A stretch of DNA of 64,000 nt from Patescibacteria group bacterium. Lineage in GTDB: Bacteria; Patescibacteriota; Patescibacteriia; 2-12-FULL-60-25. The notes under the pieces are model-generated. The model made no database searches and had not been told where the DNA came from. It was given only the letters and a program-made list of their open reading frames with translations. Positions 50,832-59,233 of this stretch are shown here, piece by piece. The stretch spans positions 315,251 through 379,250 of the forward strand of contig JAVHLR010000001.1 of assembly GCA_031082005.1 (NCBI GenBank). Reading direction: 5' to 3'. Each line of letters starts with the position of its first letter. The first letter of the stretch is position 1. A program made the position numbers and the translations under genes.

Positions 50832-51383
50832 ATGTCTCGAATTGGAAAAAAACCCATCATCCTGCCTGCCGGCGTCGAAGCGACGTTGCAGGACGGGGAA
50901 GTCGTCATCAAGGGCCCTAAGGGTACCCTGACTGTCGCGATCCATCCCGCCATCAAGGTCGTCCAGCAGGCAGAGCCTCGCTCCTTGGAGGTGCAGATCG
51001 CGAACGAGGAAGTCAAAAAAGCCGGTGCGTTGTGGGGCTTGATGCGACAGCTTTTGGCGAACTCGGTCGATGGCGTACAGAAACCTTTCGAGAAATCCTT
51101 GGAATTCGTCGGAGTCGGTTTCAAGGTCGCCATCTCGGGCAATAAACTGAACATCGAAGTTGGGTTTTCCCACCCTGTCGAGTTCATCTTACCGCCAGGC
51201 ATCGAAGGTAAGGTAGATAAGCAGATCTTGACGATCGCCGGAATAGACAAACAACTGGTCGGCGAAACCGCAGCCCGCATCCGCCGCATCCGACCGCCTG
51301 AACCGTACAAGGGCAAAGGTATCAAGTACGTGGATGAAGTAATCCGCCGTAAAGCCGGAAAGGCCGCGGCTAAGTCAGCATAA
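50832..51383 (+). CDS. rplF: 50S ribosomal protein uL6
   Basis: A 183-residue protein at the factor-binding site. [38 protein letters not shown] at the ATG 50832 is the family start; the track's GTG at 50817 would overlap rpsH and is rejected. The closing segment [42 protein letters not shown] is diagnostic. Two uL6 domains, standard length. Confidence 0.99.
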   Translation: MSRIGKKPIILPAGVEATLQDGEVVIKGPKGTLTVAIHPAIKVVQQAEPRSLEVQIANEEVKKAGALWGLMRQLLANSVDGVQKPFEKSLEFVGVGFKVAISGNKLNIEVGFSHPVEFILPPGIEGKVDKQILTIAGIDKQLVGETAARIRRIRPPEPYKGKGIKYVDEVIRRKAGKAAAKSA

Positions 51384-51384
51384 T

Positions 51385-51741
51385 ATGAACGACTCTAAGC
51401 GAAAGAACCAATTGCAGAAGCGCCGTATAATCCGCGTCCGCGCAAAAATCTCCGGCACCGCCGAGCGCCCGCGGTTATCCGTCAGACGCACGCTGTCCCA
51501 CGTCTACGCGCAGATCATCGATGATGCTACGGGTTTGACTTTGGCTGCTGCTTCGGATGCTGATCTGAAAGGCGCGAAGATGAACAAGACCCAGGCGGCT
51601 GAAGCGGTGGGTAAACTCGTCGCAGAGAAGGCGCTGGCTAAGAAGATAGAAAGCGTCGTCTTTGATCGTCGCGACAAGCAGTACCATGGCCGTATCAAGG
51701 CCTTAGCCGAAGCGGCTCGTGCAGCCGGCTTAAAATTTTAA
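51385..51741 (+). CDS. rplR: 50S ribosomal protein uL18
   Basis: A 118-residue 5S rRNA-binding protein. [49 protein letters not shown] then [47 protein letters not shown]. Standard length. 12 nt before rpsE. Confidence 0.98.
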   Translation: MNDSKRKNQLQKRRIIRVRAKISGTAERPRLSVRRTLSHVYAQIIDDATGLTLAAASDADLKGAKMNKTQAAEAVGKLVAEKALAKKIESVVFDRRDKQYHGRIKALAEAARAAGLKF

Positions 51742-51753
51742 AACCCACCATTT

Positions 51754-52410
51754 ATGAGCGAAGAACAAGTCAACAAACAGCCTGTGGCACCAGCAGCGCA
51801 GCCAGCAGCACGCGACAACCGTCCGCAACGCGGGGGTAGGGGAGCCGGCGGACAAAATCGCGGCGGTGGACAGAACCGTGGAGGCGGCAATCGCCGTCCG
51901 GGTGGTCGTCCCAGACAGGGTTCAGAGGTTCCGTTGGAATCTGATTACGAGGAGAAGAACTTGGATATCGCACGCGTCACGCGTGTGACTAAGGGCGGCA
52001 AGCGTATGCGTTTCCGTGCTTTGACCGTAATCGGCAACCGCAAGGGCCGTGTGGGTTATGGCGTAGCCAAGGGTTTGGATTTCTCGTTGTCCGTCACTAA
52101 GGCAGGGACACAGGCTCGCAAAGCCCTTATCACCGTGCCGCTCGTCAACGACACGATCCCGCATCCGGTCGAGGCAAAATTCGCGGCTTCGCGTATCCTG
52201 CTCAAGCCAGCCCCTAAAGGTACCGGTATCAAAGCCGGTGGCGCCGTGCGCGTAGTCCTCGAGTTGGCCGGCGTACCTAATGTCGTTTCGAAAATTTTGG
52301 GCTCGGCAAGCAAGATCAACAACGTAAAAGCCACCTTCGCTGCACTCAAAAAACTCAAGATTCCGCAAAAAGCAGTCGAGGATAAGCCCAAGACGGAAGA
52401 AACGAAATAA
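51754..52410 (+). CDS. rpsE: 30S ribosomal protein uS5 with RGG-rich N-terminus
   Basis: A 218-residue protein of translational fidelity. The usual core begins near residue 60: ESDYEEKNLDIARVTRVTKGGKRMRFRALTVIGNRKGRVGYGVAKG, then VNDTIPHPVEAKFAASRILLKPAPKGTGIKAGGAVRVVLELAGVPNVVSKILGSASKINNVKATFAAL. The first 58 residues are an unusual disordered extension with repeated RGG/GGQNRGGG elements, likely RNA-binding. The next gene is rplO at 6 nt: rpmD (uL30), usually between, is absent. Confidence 0.98.
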   Translation: MSEEQVNKQPVAPAAQPAARDNRPQRGGRGAGGQNRGGGQNRGGGNRRPGGRPRQGSEVPLESDYEEKNLDIARVTRVTKGGKRMRFRALTVIGNRKGRVGYGVAKGLDFSLSVTKAGTQARKALITVPLVNDTIPHPVEAKFAASRILLKPAPKGTGIKAGGAVRVVLELAGVPNVVSKILGSASKINNVKATFAALKKLKIPQKAVEDKPKTEETK

Positions 52411-52415
52411 ATTTT

Positions 52416-52889
52416 ATGGCAATCTCACTTAATACATTGGCTTCAGCCAAAGGTGCTCGCACCAAAAAGTTCCGCGTCGGTCGCGGAGAGGGTTCAGGTA
52501 GCGGAAAGACCGCGGGCCGCGGCACCAAAGGACAACGCTCACGCTCCGGTGGCCGCAACAAGCTTAAGCTGAAGGGTATCCGCAGCATGGTTTTGGCCTT
52601 CCCTAAATTGCGCGGTTTCAAGAGCCGTTACATGAAGGACCATAGCGTGTCTCTCGAGAAGTTAGCTGCGAAGATCGGGAGCGAAACAGCGATCACTTTG
52701 AAGACACTGAAAGCTGTCGGACTGGTGCCGAAGAGCGCGGTCGGCGCAAAGATCATCGGTGAAGCCAAGTTGGATAAGGCTCTCCACTTCGTGAACATCA
52801 AGGCGTCCGCCACGGCTAAAGACGTGGTGGAAAAAGCGGGCGGTTCGTTCGTCGTCCCTCCGGTCAAGAAAAACAAAAAACGCGTGTAG
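52416..52889 (+). CDS. rplO: 50S ribosomal protein uL15
   Basis: A 157-residue late-assembly protein. LNTLASAKGARTKKFRVGRGEGSGSGKTAGRGTKGQRSRSGGRNKLK is the glycine-rich N-terminal tail, followed by the globular part ending EKAGGSFVVPPVKKNKKRV. Standard length. Directly after rpsE; 115 nt before secY. Confidence 0.97.
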   Translation: MAISLNTLASAKGARTKKFRVGRGEGSGSGKTAGRGTKGQRSRSGGRNKLKLKGIRSMVLAFPKLRGFKSRYMKDHSVSLEKLAAKIGSETAITLKTLKAVGLVPKSAVGAKIIGEAKLDKALHFVNIKASATAKDVVEKAGGSFVVPPVKKNKKRV

Positions 52890-52928
52890 CTCACAGCTGG
52901 TGGTTCGGGTATACTCGAGCTGCTGATC

Positions 52929-52950
52929 ATGCCGATACTACGGTCGGCAT
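52929..52950 (+). other. hairpin in the rplO-secY gap
   Basis: ATGCCGA pairs with TCGGCAT around 8 nt, without a T-run. A TATACT lies at 52920 but has no acceptable -35. It may be an mRNA processing or stability element. Confidence 0.4.
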
Positions 52951-53004
52951 CCCGACAGCCATGAAATAATCGGCTCGTCAGGACTGACAAACAAAATCTA
53001 TATT

Positions 53005-54279
53005 ATGTGGGAAAAAATTCAAGCTATCTGGCGTGTTAAAGAAGTCAGGAACGGATTGTTGTTCGTGCTGGCCATGATGGTCATCTTCAGACTGGCTGCG
53101 CACATCCCGCTTCCGGGCATAGACATGGATGCCCTGCATCGGTATTTCCAATCGAACCAGATTTTGGGCATGCTGAACCTCTTTTCCGGAGGCACGGTCA
53201 GCAACTTCGCCATCGTGGCTTTGGGTGTGGCTCCGTACATCACGGCTTCCATCATCTTCCAGTTGTTGGCCATGATCGTACCGCGCATCGAAGAAATCCA
53301 AAAAGAAGGGGAGCAAGGCCAAAAGCGCATCAACCAATGGACGCGTCTGTTGACGGTCCCTTTGGCCGTCCTCCAGTCTTTCGCTTTGATCCAGCTGTTG
53401 CGCCAGTCGCAGTTCAATATCATGACCCAGTCGGACCTGCTGCACACCACGACATTGATCGTGACCGTGACCGCAGGCACGGTCTTCCTCATGTGGTTGG
53501 GTGAGCTGATGTCGGAAAAGAAAGTCGGCAACGGCATTTCACTCTTGATCTTCGCCGGCATCTTGGCTGGCTTGCCGCAGTCCTTGGGCCAACTCCTGGT
53601 GTCCTACGACCAATCACAGTTCATCAGCTATATCGTCTACGGACTCATCGCGATTTTGACCATCGTCGGTGTCGTCTTCATCACTGAAGGTCAGCGCAAC
53701 ATCCCCATCCAATATGCCCGTCAGGTAAGAGGACAGGGCGGAGCCGGCGGTGTCGCCACCAGCCTTCCGTTGCGCGTCAATATGGCTGGCGTGATTCCGA
53801 TCATCTTCGCCATTTCGATCCTGTTGTTCCCGTCCGTCATCGCCCAATTCTTCGTCCATGCACGGACGCCCTGGATTGCGCAGGCTGCGCAGTGGTTCAT
53901 CAACGTCCTGCAGAACCAGTTCGTTTACGGTGGAGCATACTTCCTGTTGGTCGCTTTGTTCACCTTCTTCTACACATCGGTAGTCTTCAATCCTGACCGT
54001 ATCGCAGAGAATCTCCAGAAGCAGGGTGGTTTCATCCCAGGCATCCGTCCCGGTCGTCCGACTTCGGAGTATCTGCAGTCCGTCATCAATCGTATCAATC
54101 TGGTGGGCGCCACTTTCCTTGGTCTGATAGCTGTCTTGCCTCTCCTTGCGCAGGGCGCCGGAGGCAATCGTCTGCTGGCCATCGGCGGTACATCGCTCTT
54201 GATTGTCGTCTCGGTCGTCATAGAATCCGTCAAACAGGTTGAAGCGCAATTGACGATGCGCAAGTACGACGTCTATTAG
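53005..54279 (+). CDS. secY: protein translocase subunit SecY
   Basis: A 424-residue, ten-helix channel subunit of the Sec translocon. It starts MWEKIQAIWRVKEVRNGLLFVLAMMVIFRLAAHIPLPGID and shows the plug and helix motifs GMLNLFSGGTVSNFAIVALGVAPYITASIIFQL, GNGISLLIFAGILAGLP, and the closing YLQSVINRINLVGATFLGLIAVLP with LLIVVSVVIESVKQVEAQLTMRKYD. Standard length. Usual last partner of spc operon genes; ended by the terminator at 54299, so adk and map belong to later units. Confidence 0.99.
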   Translation: MWEKIQAIWRVKEVRNGLLFVLAMMVIFRLAAHIPLPGIDMDALHRYFQSNQILGMLNLFSGGTVSNFAIVALGVAPYITASIIFQLLAMIVPRIEEIQKEGEQGQKRINQWTRLLTVPLAVLQSFALIQLLRQSQFNIMTQSDLLHTTTLIVTVTAGTVFLMWLGELMSEKKVGNGISLLIFAGILAGLPQSLGQLLVSYDQSQFISYIVYGLIAILTIVGVVFITEGQRNIPIQYARQVRGQGGAGGVATSLPLRVNMAGVIPIIFAISILLFPSVIAQFFVHARTPWIAQAAQWFINVLQNQFVYGGAYFLLVALFTFFYTSVVFNPDRIAENLQKQGGFIPGIRPGRPTSEYLQSVINRINLVGATFLGLIAVLPLLAQGAGGNRLLAIGGTSLLIVVSVVIESVKQVEAQLTMRKYDVY

Positions 54280-54298
54280 ACAGAATTTTCAACAATCC

Positions 54299-54323
54299 AA
54301 AAACGGCCTTCGGGCCGTTTTTT
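54299..54323 (+). terminator. terminator after secY
   Basis: AAAAACGGCC-TTCG-GGCCGTTTTTT, with the very stable TTCG loop. Confidence 0.95.
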
Positions 54324-54440
54324 GGTCTGACCAGAAGGATTTCGTACAGGGCGGTTTCGGTTTGAATAAATTTGTTCTGGTCTTGCCTAAAAAGGCGGGT
54401 TTAGGTACGGTTTATCGGATGTTCTTTCCATGGAGTCCAT

Positions 54441-55340
54441 ATGACAGACCGAAAATCTTCGGGTCGTCTTGGCGGCAAAAAGCCCGTTCGGGGCAACACA
54501 GCTTTTCAGGGACGTCAGTGCGAAAACGGAAAGCGGTTGCGCGCCAAGGCGCTGCCTTTGGGTCGGCTGAATACGGGGGCGCGTTTGATGGCTGAAAAAA
54601 ACGACACGCCCACATCCGCTGCGACGGAAAAAATGATCAACGACCTGTTGCTGGAATTGCGCGATATCGATTTCGTGGAGTCCCTGTTGCAGGACGCAGA
54701 ACGGCGACACTGGCTTCTGCAGGCCCTTGCCGCTGAAACGATTTTTGCCCTGGGATTCTGTCCCTATGCGCAACAGGCGCGACGTGAGCGCTTGGCCTGT
54801 GCCTTAAGTCTGATCAAAGGCTGGTCTTTCGCCTTGAGCCTCGACTTGTTGCAGGAACTGCGTTTCCAGAAGCCGTCAGAGCTCTTGGCGATTTCAGCTA
54901 TGTCGCGCCTGCTTTACGCCGGATACCGTCATGGAGCTCTCGCTACACCGTCGCTTTGCGATCAAGTAGATGAACGCACCATCTATGGTTTTGACCTGAT
55001 TGTGCCCAAGATTCGGCGAGCGGCAAAGATGGGACATCCGGTCTATGTCTGCGGCTTCGGTCTTGATTCCCGGCTAAAATTGCGTCTGAAGTTCAGCTTA
55101 GCGCATGTCGTCTGTTGGCCCGCGCAACAAGAGCCGGCCGCGGCGCAGATCGGTCTCATGGTGCGGAATTTGGCGGAGAATAAGGCGAGCTGCGTCATCC
55201 TGGATCACAGTCTACATCCGATTGCCTTGGAGCGTCTCAAGATGGCATGCGAGCTGTCGCGCACGCCCTGGGTGGCCCTGACCGAAGCCTCTTCCGGGAG
55301 CTTCTGTGGAGCGTTGCTTGAGCTCGAAGAGCGCATATGA
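54441..55340 (+). CDS. orphan protein in the secY-adk interval
   Basis: A 299-residue protein I do not recognise. A GGAG 5 nt before the ATG at 54441 supports this start, but the first 49 residues are basic and low-complexity (DRKSSGRLGGKKPVRGNTAFQGRQ), and an ATG at 54588 (MAEKNDTPTS) is an alternative. The main body is helical and leucine-rich (LLLELRDIDFVESLLQDAERRHWLLQALAAETIFALGFCPY), later alpha/beta with AAKMGHPVYVCGFGLDSRLKLRLKFSLAHVVCWPAQQE and ASCVILDHSLHPIALERLKMACELSRTPWVALTEAS, which looks Rossmann-like. Gene order in relatives would show whether it is conserved beside secY. Confidence 0.65.
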   Translation: MTDRKSSGRLGGKKPVRGNTAFQGRQCENGKRLRAKALPLGRLNTGARLMAEKNDTPTSAATEKMINDLLLELRDIDFVESLLQDAERRHWLLQALAAETIFALGFCPYAQQARRERLACALSLIKGWSFALSLDLLQELRFQKPSELLAISAMSRLLYAGYRHGALATPSLCDQVDERTIYGFDLIVPKIRRAAKMGHPVYVCGFGLDSRLKLRLKFSLAHVVCWPAQQEPAAAQIGLMVRNLAENKASCVILDHSLHPIALERLKMACELSRTPWVALTEASSGSFCGALLELEERI

Positions 55341-55387
55341 ACCTCGGACAGAGTCGGCACACCCGGCTCTGTCATTATTTTCCATGA

Positions 55388-55416
55388 ATGACCCATTCGT
55401 GTGCATACGTTATACT
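55388..55416 (+). promoter_or_regulatory. promoter of the presenilin-like gene
   Basis: ATGACC, 17 nt, TATACT; the -10 box ends 10 nt before the ATG at 55427, supporting that start over 55388 and giving a near-leaderless transcript. Confidence 0.5.
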
Positions 55417-55426
55417 TGCCTGGCTT

Positions 55427-56254
55427 ATGCGACCTGACGATATTGAGTTGCTCACCGCATCATTCCAACGATATTTCATCTTAGGTCTCTTTGCATGTTC
55501 AGCGGCGTCCGTCGTCGCAGTGGCGCGTGCCCCCCTGCAGTTTTTGACTGGCTCTGCGTCGAATACGACCTGGAGTGCCGTCCCCTGGCTGATTCTGGGC
55601 TTGGGGTTAGCGGTCTTCGCTTTTTGGCGCATACGGTTCAGGATATTTTGGGAAGCTGTATTTACCCTGGCCTTGTTCCTCGGTGTCTGGTATCTCGGCT
55701 TAGTGGTCTTGTCGGTATCATTCGGCTTGCTCGCAGCTTCGATCGTCGTACTTTTGCCGTTCGTTTTTCACCGGGTCTGGGCGCATGACGTTTTTTTCTT
55801 TTTCGGTGCAGTCGGTGTCGCGCTGAACCTCTCCGCACAGTTTCCGGCAGAGCTGCTGATCGTAGTTTTGGCCGTAACGGCGCTTTATGATATTGTGGCC
55901 GCGCCTCCCGGAGGCGTCGTCGCCGAGTTGGCTGGCCACCTCGTGACCAAGGGCTTCGTGCCCGGTTTCATCATCCCTCCTAGTCTCGCGTTTCTTTCGA
56001 GCCCTTTGAAGGAAGTGCGGAAAAGCGACGCTTCTTTGCTCGGTGCCGGCGACCTTATCTTGCCGCTGATTCTGGTGGCACAGTCTGCGGCTAATAGCCT
56101 TCAAGCCGCCCTCCTGGTGTCCCTGGGGATGCTCTGTGGGTCGTTCTACCTGACGCGACGGCCTGCGCAGGCTCCGCAGCCCGCTCTGCCGCCTCTGGCT
56201 CTTGGCGCTGGCATCCCGTTCATCGTTTTCTACGTCTTTTCACGGTTATGGTGA
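55427..56254 (+). CDS. presenilin/signal peptide peptidase-like aspartyl protease
   Basis: A 275-residue polytopic protein with about eight to nine helices. The two catalytic aspartates sit in the expected motifs: ALYDIVAAP (YD) and LGAGDLILPLILVAQ (GxGD), with a long loop between, and the third conserved motif is PALPPLALGAGIPF (PAL). Presenilin-like proteases cleave membrane proteins inside the bilayer; bacterial and archaeal members are known, substrates are not. I chose the ATG at 55427 because of the promoter. Its end overlaps adk by 7 nt, so they are co-transcribed. The combination with an M50 protease at 32369 gives this cell two intramembrane proteases in one window. Confidence 0.83.
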   Translation: MRPDDIELLTASFQRYFILGLFACSAASVVAVARAPLQFLTGSASNTTWSAVPWLILGLGLAVFAFWRIRFRIFWEAVFTLALFLGVWYLGLVVLSVSFGLLAASIVVLLPFVFHRVWAHDVFFFFGAVGVALNLSAQFPAELLIVVLAVTALYDIVAAPPGGVVAELAGHLVTKGFVPGFIIPPSLAFLSSPLKEVRKSDASLLGAGDLILPLILVAQSAANSLQAALLVSLGMLCGSFYLTRRPAQAPQPALPPLALGAGIPFIVFYVFSRLW

Positions 56255-56907
56255 GAAAAAAAGTCAAAGCAGTATTGTTCGGCCCTCAAGGCTGCGGCAA
56301 AGGCACGCAGGGGAATTTGTTATCTGACAGGTTGAGCGTCCCGTTGATCGGAGCCGGTGAACTGTTTCGTTCAGAGATCAGTGCAGAGACGCAATTGGGG
56401 AAGCTCGTACAAGACTATGTGTCGAGCGGCACTCTGGCGCCGGATGAACTGGTCAACGCAGTCGTCGCCAATCAACTCAAGCGTCTCGATCTGACGCGCG
56501 GATTCGTCCTTGATGGTTACCCGCGGAACATCGAACAAGCGGCGTATCTGGACAGGCTGACTAAAGTTAATCTCGTCATCTATCTAAAGATATCCGATAA
56601 GGAAGCTGTGCGACGTCTGTCGGGACGTCTGCAATGCAGCGCCTGTAAATTCGTTTTCCATGAGACGGAATCGCCGCCGGCCAAGCCCGGTATCTGTTCG
56701 ATCTGCGGCGGCAAACTATACAAACGCGATGATGATACCGAAGATGTCATCCGTCGCAGGCTGGCTGCGTTCCATTTCATGACAGAACCGATGGCGACCT
56801 ATTATCGCCAGCGCGGCGTGCTGTTGCAGGTGAACGCCGAACAATCGATAACCTACGTTTTCCAGGACATCATGAAGAAAATAATTAAGCTTGGATTCTT
56901 TGCCTGA
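56248..56907 (+). CDS. adk: adenylate kinase
   Basis: A 219-residue enzyme balancing AMP, ADP and ATP. P-loop FGPQGCGKGTQGNLL, NMP-binding LIGAGELFRSEI, GFVLDGYPRNIEQA, and a zinc-type lid with cysteines: RLQCSACKFVFHETESPPAKPGICSICGGKLYKRDDDTEDVIRRRL. Start overlaps the presenilin-like gene. The next gene is map, 3 nt later; the adk-map order is widely conserved downstream of secY. Confidence 0.97.
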   Translation: MVRKKVKAVLFGPQGCGKGTQGNLLSDRLSVPLIGAGELFRSEISAETQLGKLVQDYVSSGTLAPDELVNAVVANQLKRLDLTRGFVLDGYPRNIEQAAYLDRLTKVNLVIYLKISDKEAVRRLSGRLQCSACKFVFHETESPPAKPGICSICGGKLYKRDDDTEDVIRRRLAAFHFMTEPMATYYRQRGVLLQVNAEQSITYVFQDIMKKIIKLGFFA

Positions 56908-56910
56908 TTT

Positions 56911-57693
56911 ATGTCACTCATCAAGACACCTCAAGAGATCGAGAGTCTGAAACGCGGCGGGGAAATCCTTTCTGCTGCGTTGTCTGCCGCCATGCGCGCT
57001 TGTGTCGTCGGAGCCAGTACCGAGGACATCGACCGCATCGCGCGGGAGAGCATGGAGCGGGCTGGCGCCAAGCCGTCATTTTTGGGTTATCGCATCGATC
57101 CGCACGACCCTGCTTATCCCTCGACGCTCTGCATCTCCATCAACGACGAAGTGGTGCATGCCCCGGCGACTCCGGCGCGCATCGTGCAGGATGGTGACGT
57201 TGTGGGTTTGGACATTGGCGCCTGGTACGAGGGTCTGACTACTGATATGGCTGCCACCGTTGCTGTCGGCAAAGTCAAAGAAGAGGAACGCGAACTCATC
57301 ATCGAGACGCGTCGCGCCTTGGAACAAGCTTTGAAAGTCGTCCGTTCTGGTGCATGGATTTCCGAAATAGGCGCCGCCATCGAAGACTACCTCAAACCCC
57401 ACGGTTACGGCATCATCCGCGACTTGGTCGGCCATGGAGTGGGGCATGCGGTGCACGAAGACCCTCAAATCCCGAATTTCAGGGATCCGCGAGCATCTAA
57501 GGTCCAGATGCGTACCGGCATGGTTTTAGCGATCGAGCCCATGGTTGCCCTGGGTAGTTGGAAAATCTACCAGAAAACCAACGGTTGGTCGCTGGCCACG
57601 CGCGACGGCTCAATGGCTGCACATTGGGAGGTCACGGTCGCCGTCACAGACGATGGCTATGATCTAATCACTCCTTGGCCAAATCAGTTATGA
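56911..57693 (+). CDS. map: methionine aminopeptidase
   Basis: A 260-residue type I enzyme that removes the initiator methionine. Metal ligands: GDVVGLDIGAWYEGLTTDMAATVAVG (two Asp), GHGVGHAVHEDPQIPNF (His), MVLAIEPMVALG (Glu) and the last SMAAHWEVTVAVTDDG (Glu). Standard length. No N-terminal zinc extension. Stop overlaps the DUF711 gene start (ATGA). Confidence 0.97.
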   Translation: MSLIKTPQEIESLKRGGEILSAALSAAMRACVVGASTEDIDRIARESMERAGAKPSFLGYRIDPHDPAYPSTLCISINDEVVHAPATPARIVQDGDVVGLDIGAWYEGLTTDMAATVAVGKVKEEERELIIETRRALEQALKVVRSGAWISEIGAAIEDYLKPHGYGIIRDLVGHGVGHAVHEDPQIPNFRDPRASKVQMRTGMVLAIEPMVALGSWKIYQKTNGWSLATRDGSMAAHWEVTVAVTDDGYDLITPWPNQL

Positions 57694-58697
57694 AGGTCAT
57701 TCGATCGATTTGTCTGCATACAAAAGACGCTGTCGGAAAAGAGACGAAACTTTTGGGACTCGCCAAGCGGCTTGAAGATCATGGTTTCATCGTCCAAACC
57801 AAGCGTCTTTGCTCACCAACAAAGGATATCAGGCTCTTTGAAGCGAGCGTTACCGATCCGAATATATTATTGAGTGTTGGCAAGATTTCTCATGACGAAT
57901 ACTCTGCCATTGCCCCCGACTTTCTTGAAACGCAGCGTACAAGTCTTTGCGTGGATCTGACTCAAGAGGAAATCAATGAGGCGGTCGTGCAGACCCTGTT
58001 CGATATCATCAAAACTAACCCACAAAAAACTTTTAACTTCGCCTACGTTTTCAATGATCTAGCGAGCAGCCCATTTTTTCCGTCTGCATTTTACGAACAA
58101 GAAGGCTTCTCCATAGGCTTGCAATCGACTGACCTCAGCGAAAACTTGCCTGGATTGCAGGACTGGCTGGATGCACAGAAAACAGTTTGGTCAGAAATTA
58201 TCGAAATATTTAAGGACGAGCAGGATTTTCTCGGCATCGATTCATCGATAGCGCCTTTATTCCATGGAGTAAGTAGTCTAGCTGACTTGACTAAGCGCAT
58301 CTGCGGAGGTTTTAGCGAATCTGTTATGTCGGACTTTTACGTAAATCTCACTCGCTTCATCAAGACGCAAAATCCCAAACCCATCGGACTCTGTGGTCTG
58401 ATGCTGCCCTGTCTCGAAGATTTCGAGCTAGCTGAAGAATATTCTCAGGGCGAATTTTCATTGGAGCGCAATCTATTTCTTTCGCTTCATTCTGGTCTTG
58501 GGATCGACACGTACCCTATGGGTATAGATGAGGATATGGCTAAGCTTGCTTCCATCCTTAAACTGGTCCAGGGGCTTTCTAATAAATACAAAAAACCTCT
58601 TTCAGTCCGTTTCGTGTCGGACGGAAAGGCGAAAATCGGAGAGATGACTGATTTTAAGAATCAGTATCTGAAGGATGTCATCGTCAGAAGCCTATGA
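57690..58697 (+). CDS. DUF711 family protein
   Basis: A 335-residue protein. DUF711 traits: HSGLGIDTYPMGIDEDMAKLASILKLVQGLSNKYKKPLSVRFV at the C-terminus and FPSAFYEQEGFSIGLQSTDLSENLP in the middle. The family is glycyl-radical-enzyme-like in fold, but without an assigned activity. I take the ATG at 57690, which overlaps the map stop; the track start at 57675 lies inside map. The stop overlaps the ORF6N gene (ATGA), so five genes from adk to ruvX are tightly coupled. Base use looks more AT-rich than its neighbours. Confidence 0.8.
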   Translation: MKVIRSICLHTKDAVGKETKLLGLAKRLEDHGFIVQTKRLCSPTKDIRLFEASVTDPNILLSVGKISHDEYSAIAPDFLETQRTSLCVDLTQEEINEAVVQTLFDIIKTNPQKTFNFAYVFNDLASSPFFPSAFYEQEGFSIGLQSTDLSENLPGLQDWLDAQKTVWSEIIEIFKDEQDFLGIDSSIAPLFHGVSSLADLTKRICGGFSESVMSDFYVNLTRFIKTQNPKPIGLCGLMLPCLEDFELAEEYSQGEFSLERNLFLSLHSGLGIDTYPMGIDEDMAKLASILKLVQGLSNKYKKPLSVRFVSDGKAKIGEMTDFKNQYLKDVIVRSL

Positions 58698-59233
58698 ACA
58701 ACCCTTCAGACACAGAAACCCAAATCATCCCCATATCTCGCATTGCGGATAAGATCTACATTATTCGTGGAGTCAAAGTCATGTTCGACCGAGACCTCGC
58801 GGTACTTTACGGTGTCCCGACCAAGGCCCTGAACCAAGCGGTCAGACGCAATGTCAAGCGTTTTCCAAAGGATTTCATGTTCACTCTGACAGCCGAAGAA
58901 TTGGAGGATTGGAGGTCACAAATTGTCACCTCCAATCCGTGGGCTAAGATGGGTTTGCGCCGTCCACCGTCTGTATTTACTGAACAGGGTGTCGCCATGC
59001 TTTCAAGTGTCTTGAACAGCGAGCGTGCCATTCTGGTCAATATCCAGATCATCAGGACCTTTACGCGATTGCGTGAGCTTTTGGCTACACATGAGGAACT
59101 TCGTCTTAAACTAGAATCCCTGGAAAAGAAATACGATGAGCAGTTCAAGATCGTCTTCGATGCTTTTCGCCGTCTGCTGGATGCAGAAAATGAAGAAAAG
59201 CCGCAAATCGGATTTGATATAAAAACAATATGA
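58694..59233 (+). CDS. ORF6N domain protein
   Basis: A 179-residue DNA-binding-type protein. The ORF6N core is residues 20-110: RIADKIYIIRGVKVMFDRDLAVLYGVPTKALNQAVRRNVKRFPKDFMFTLTAEEL and RRPPSVFTEQGVAMLSSVLNSERAILVNIQIIRTFTRLRELL. The C-terminal third is a coiled-coil-like helix (EELRLKLESLEKKYDEQFKIVFDAFRRLL). The domain was defined in phages and viruses and is widespread as a chromosomal gene in Patescibacteria. Here it is locked in an operon by ATGA overlaps at both ends (with DUF711 and ruvX). Role unknown. Confidence 0.9.
   Translation: MNNPSDTETQIIPISRIADKIYIIRGVKVMFDRDLAVLYGVPTKALNQAVRRNVKRFPKDFMFTLTAEELEDWRSQIVTSNPWAKMGLRRPPSVFTEQGVAMLSSVLNSERAILVNIQIIRTFTRLRELLATHEELRLKLESLEKKYDEQFKIVFDAFRRLLDAENEEKPQIGFDIKTI

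Noticed and set aside
53019-54249. Antisense ORFs of 180 and 211 residues in secY
   Set aside because: Shadows of secY; no family features.
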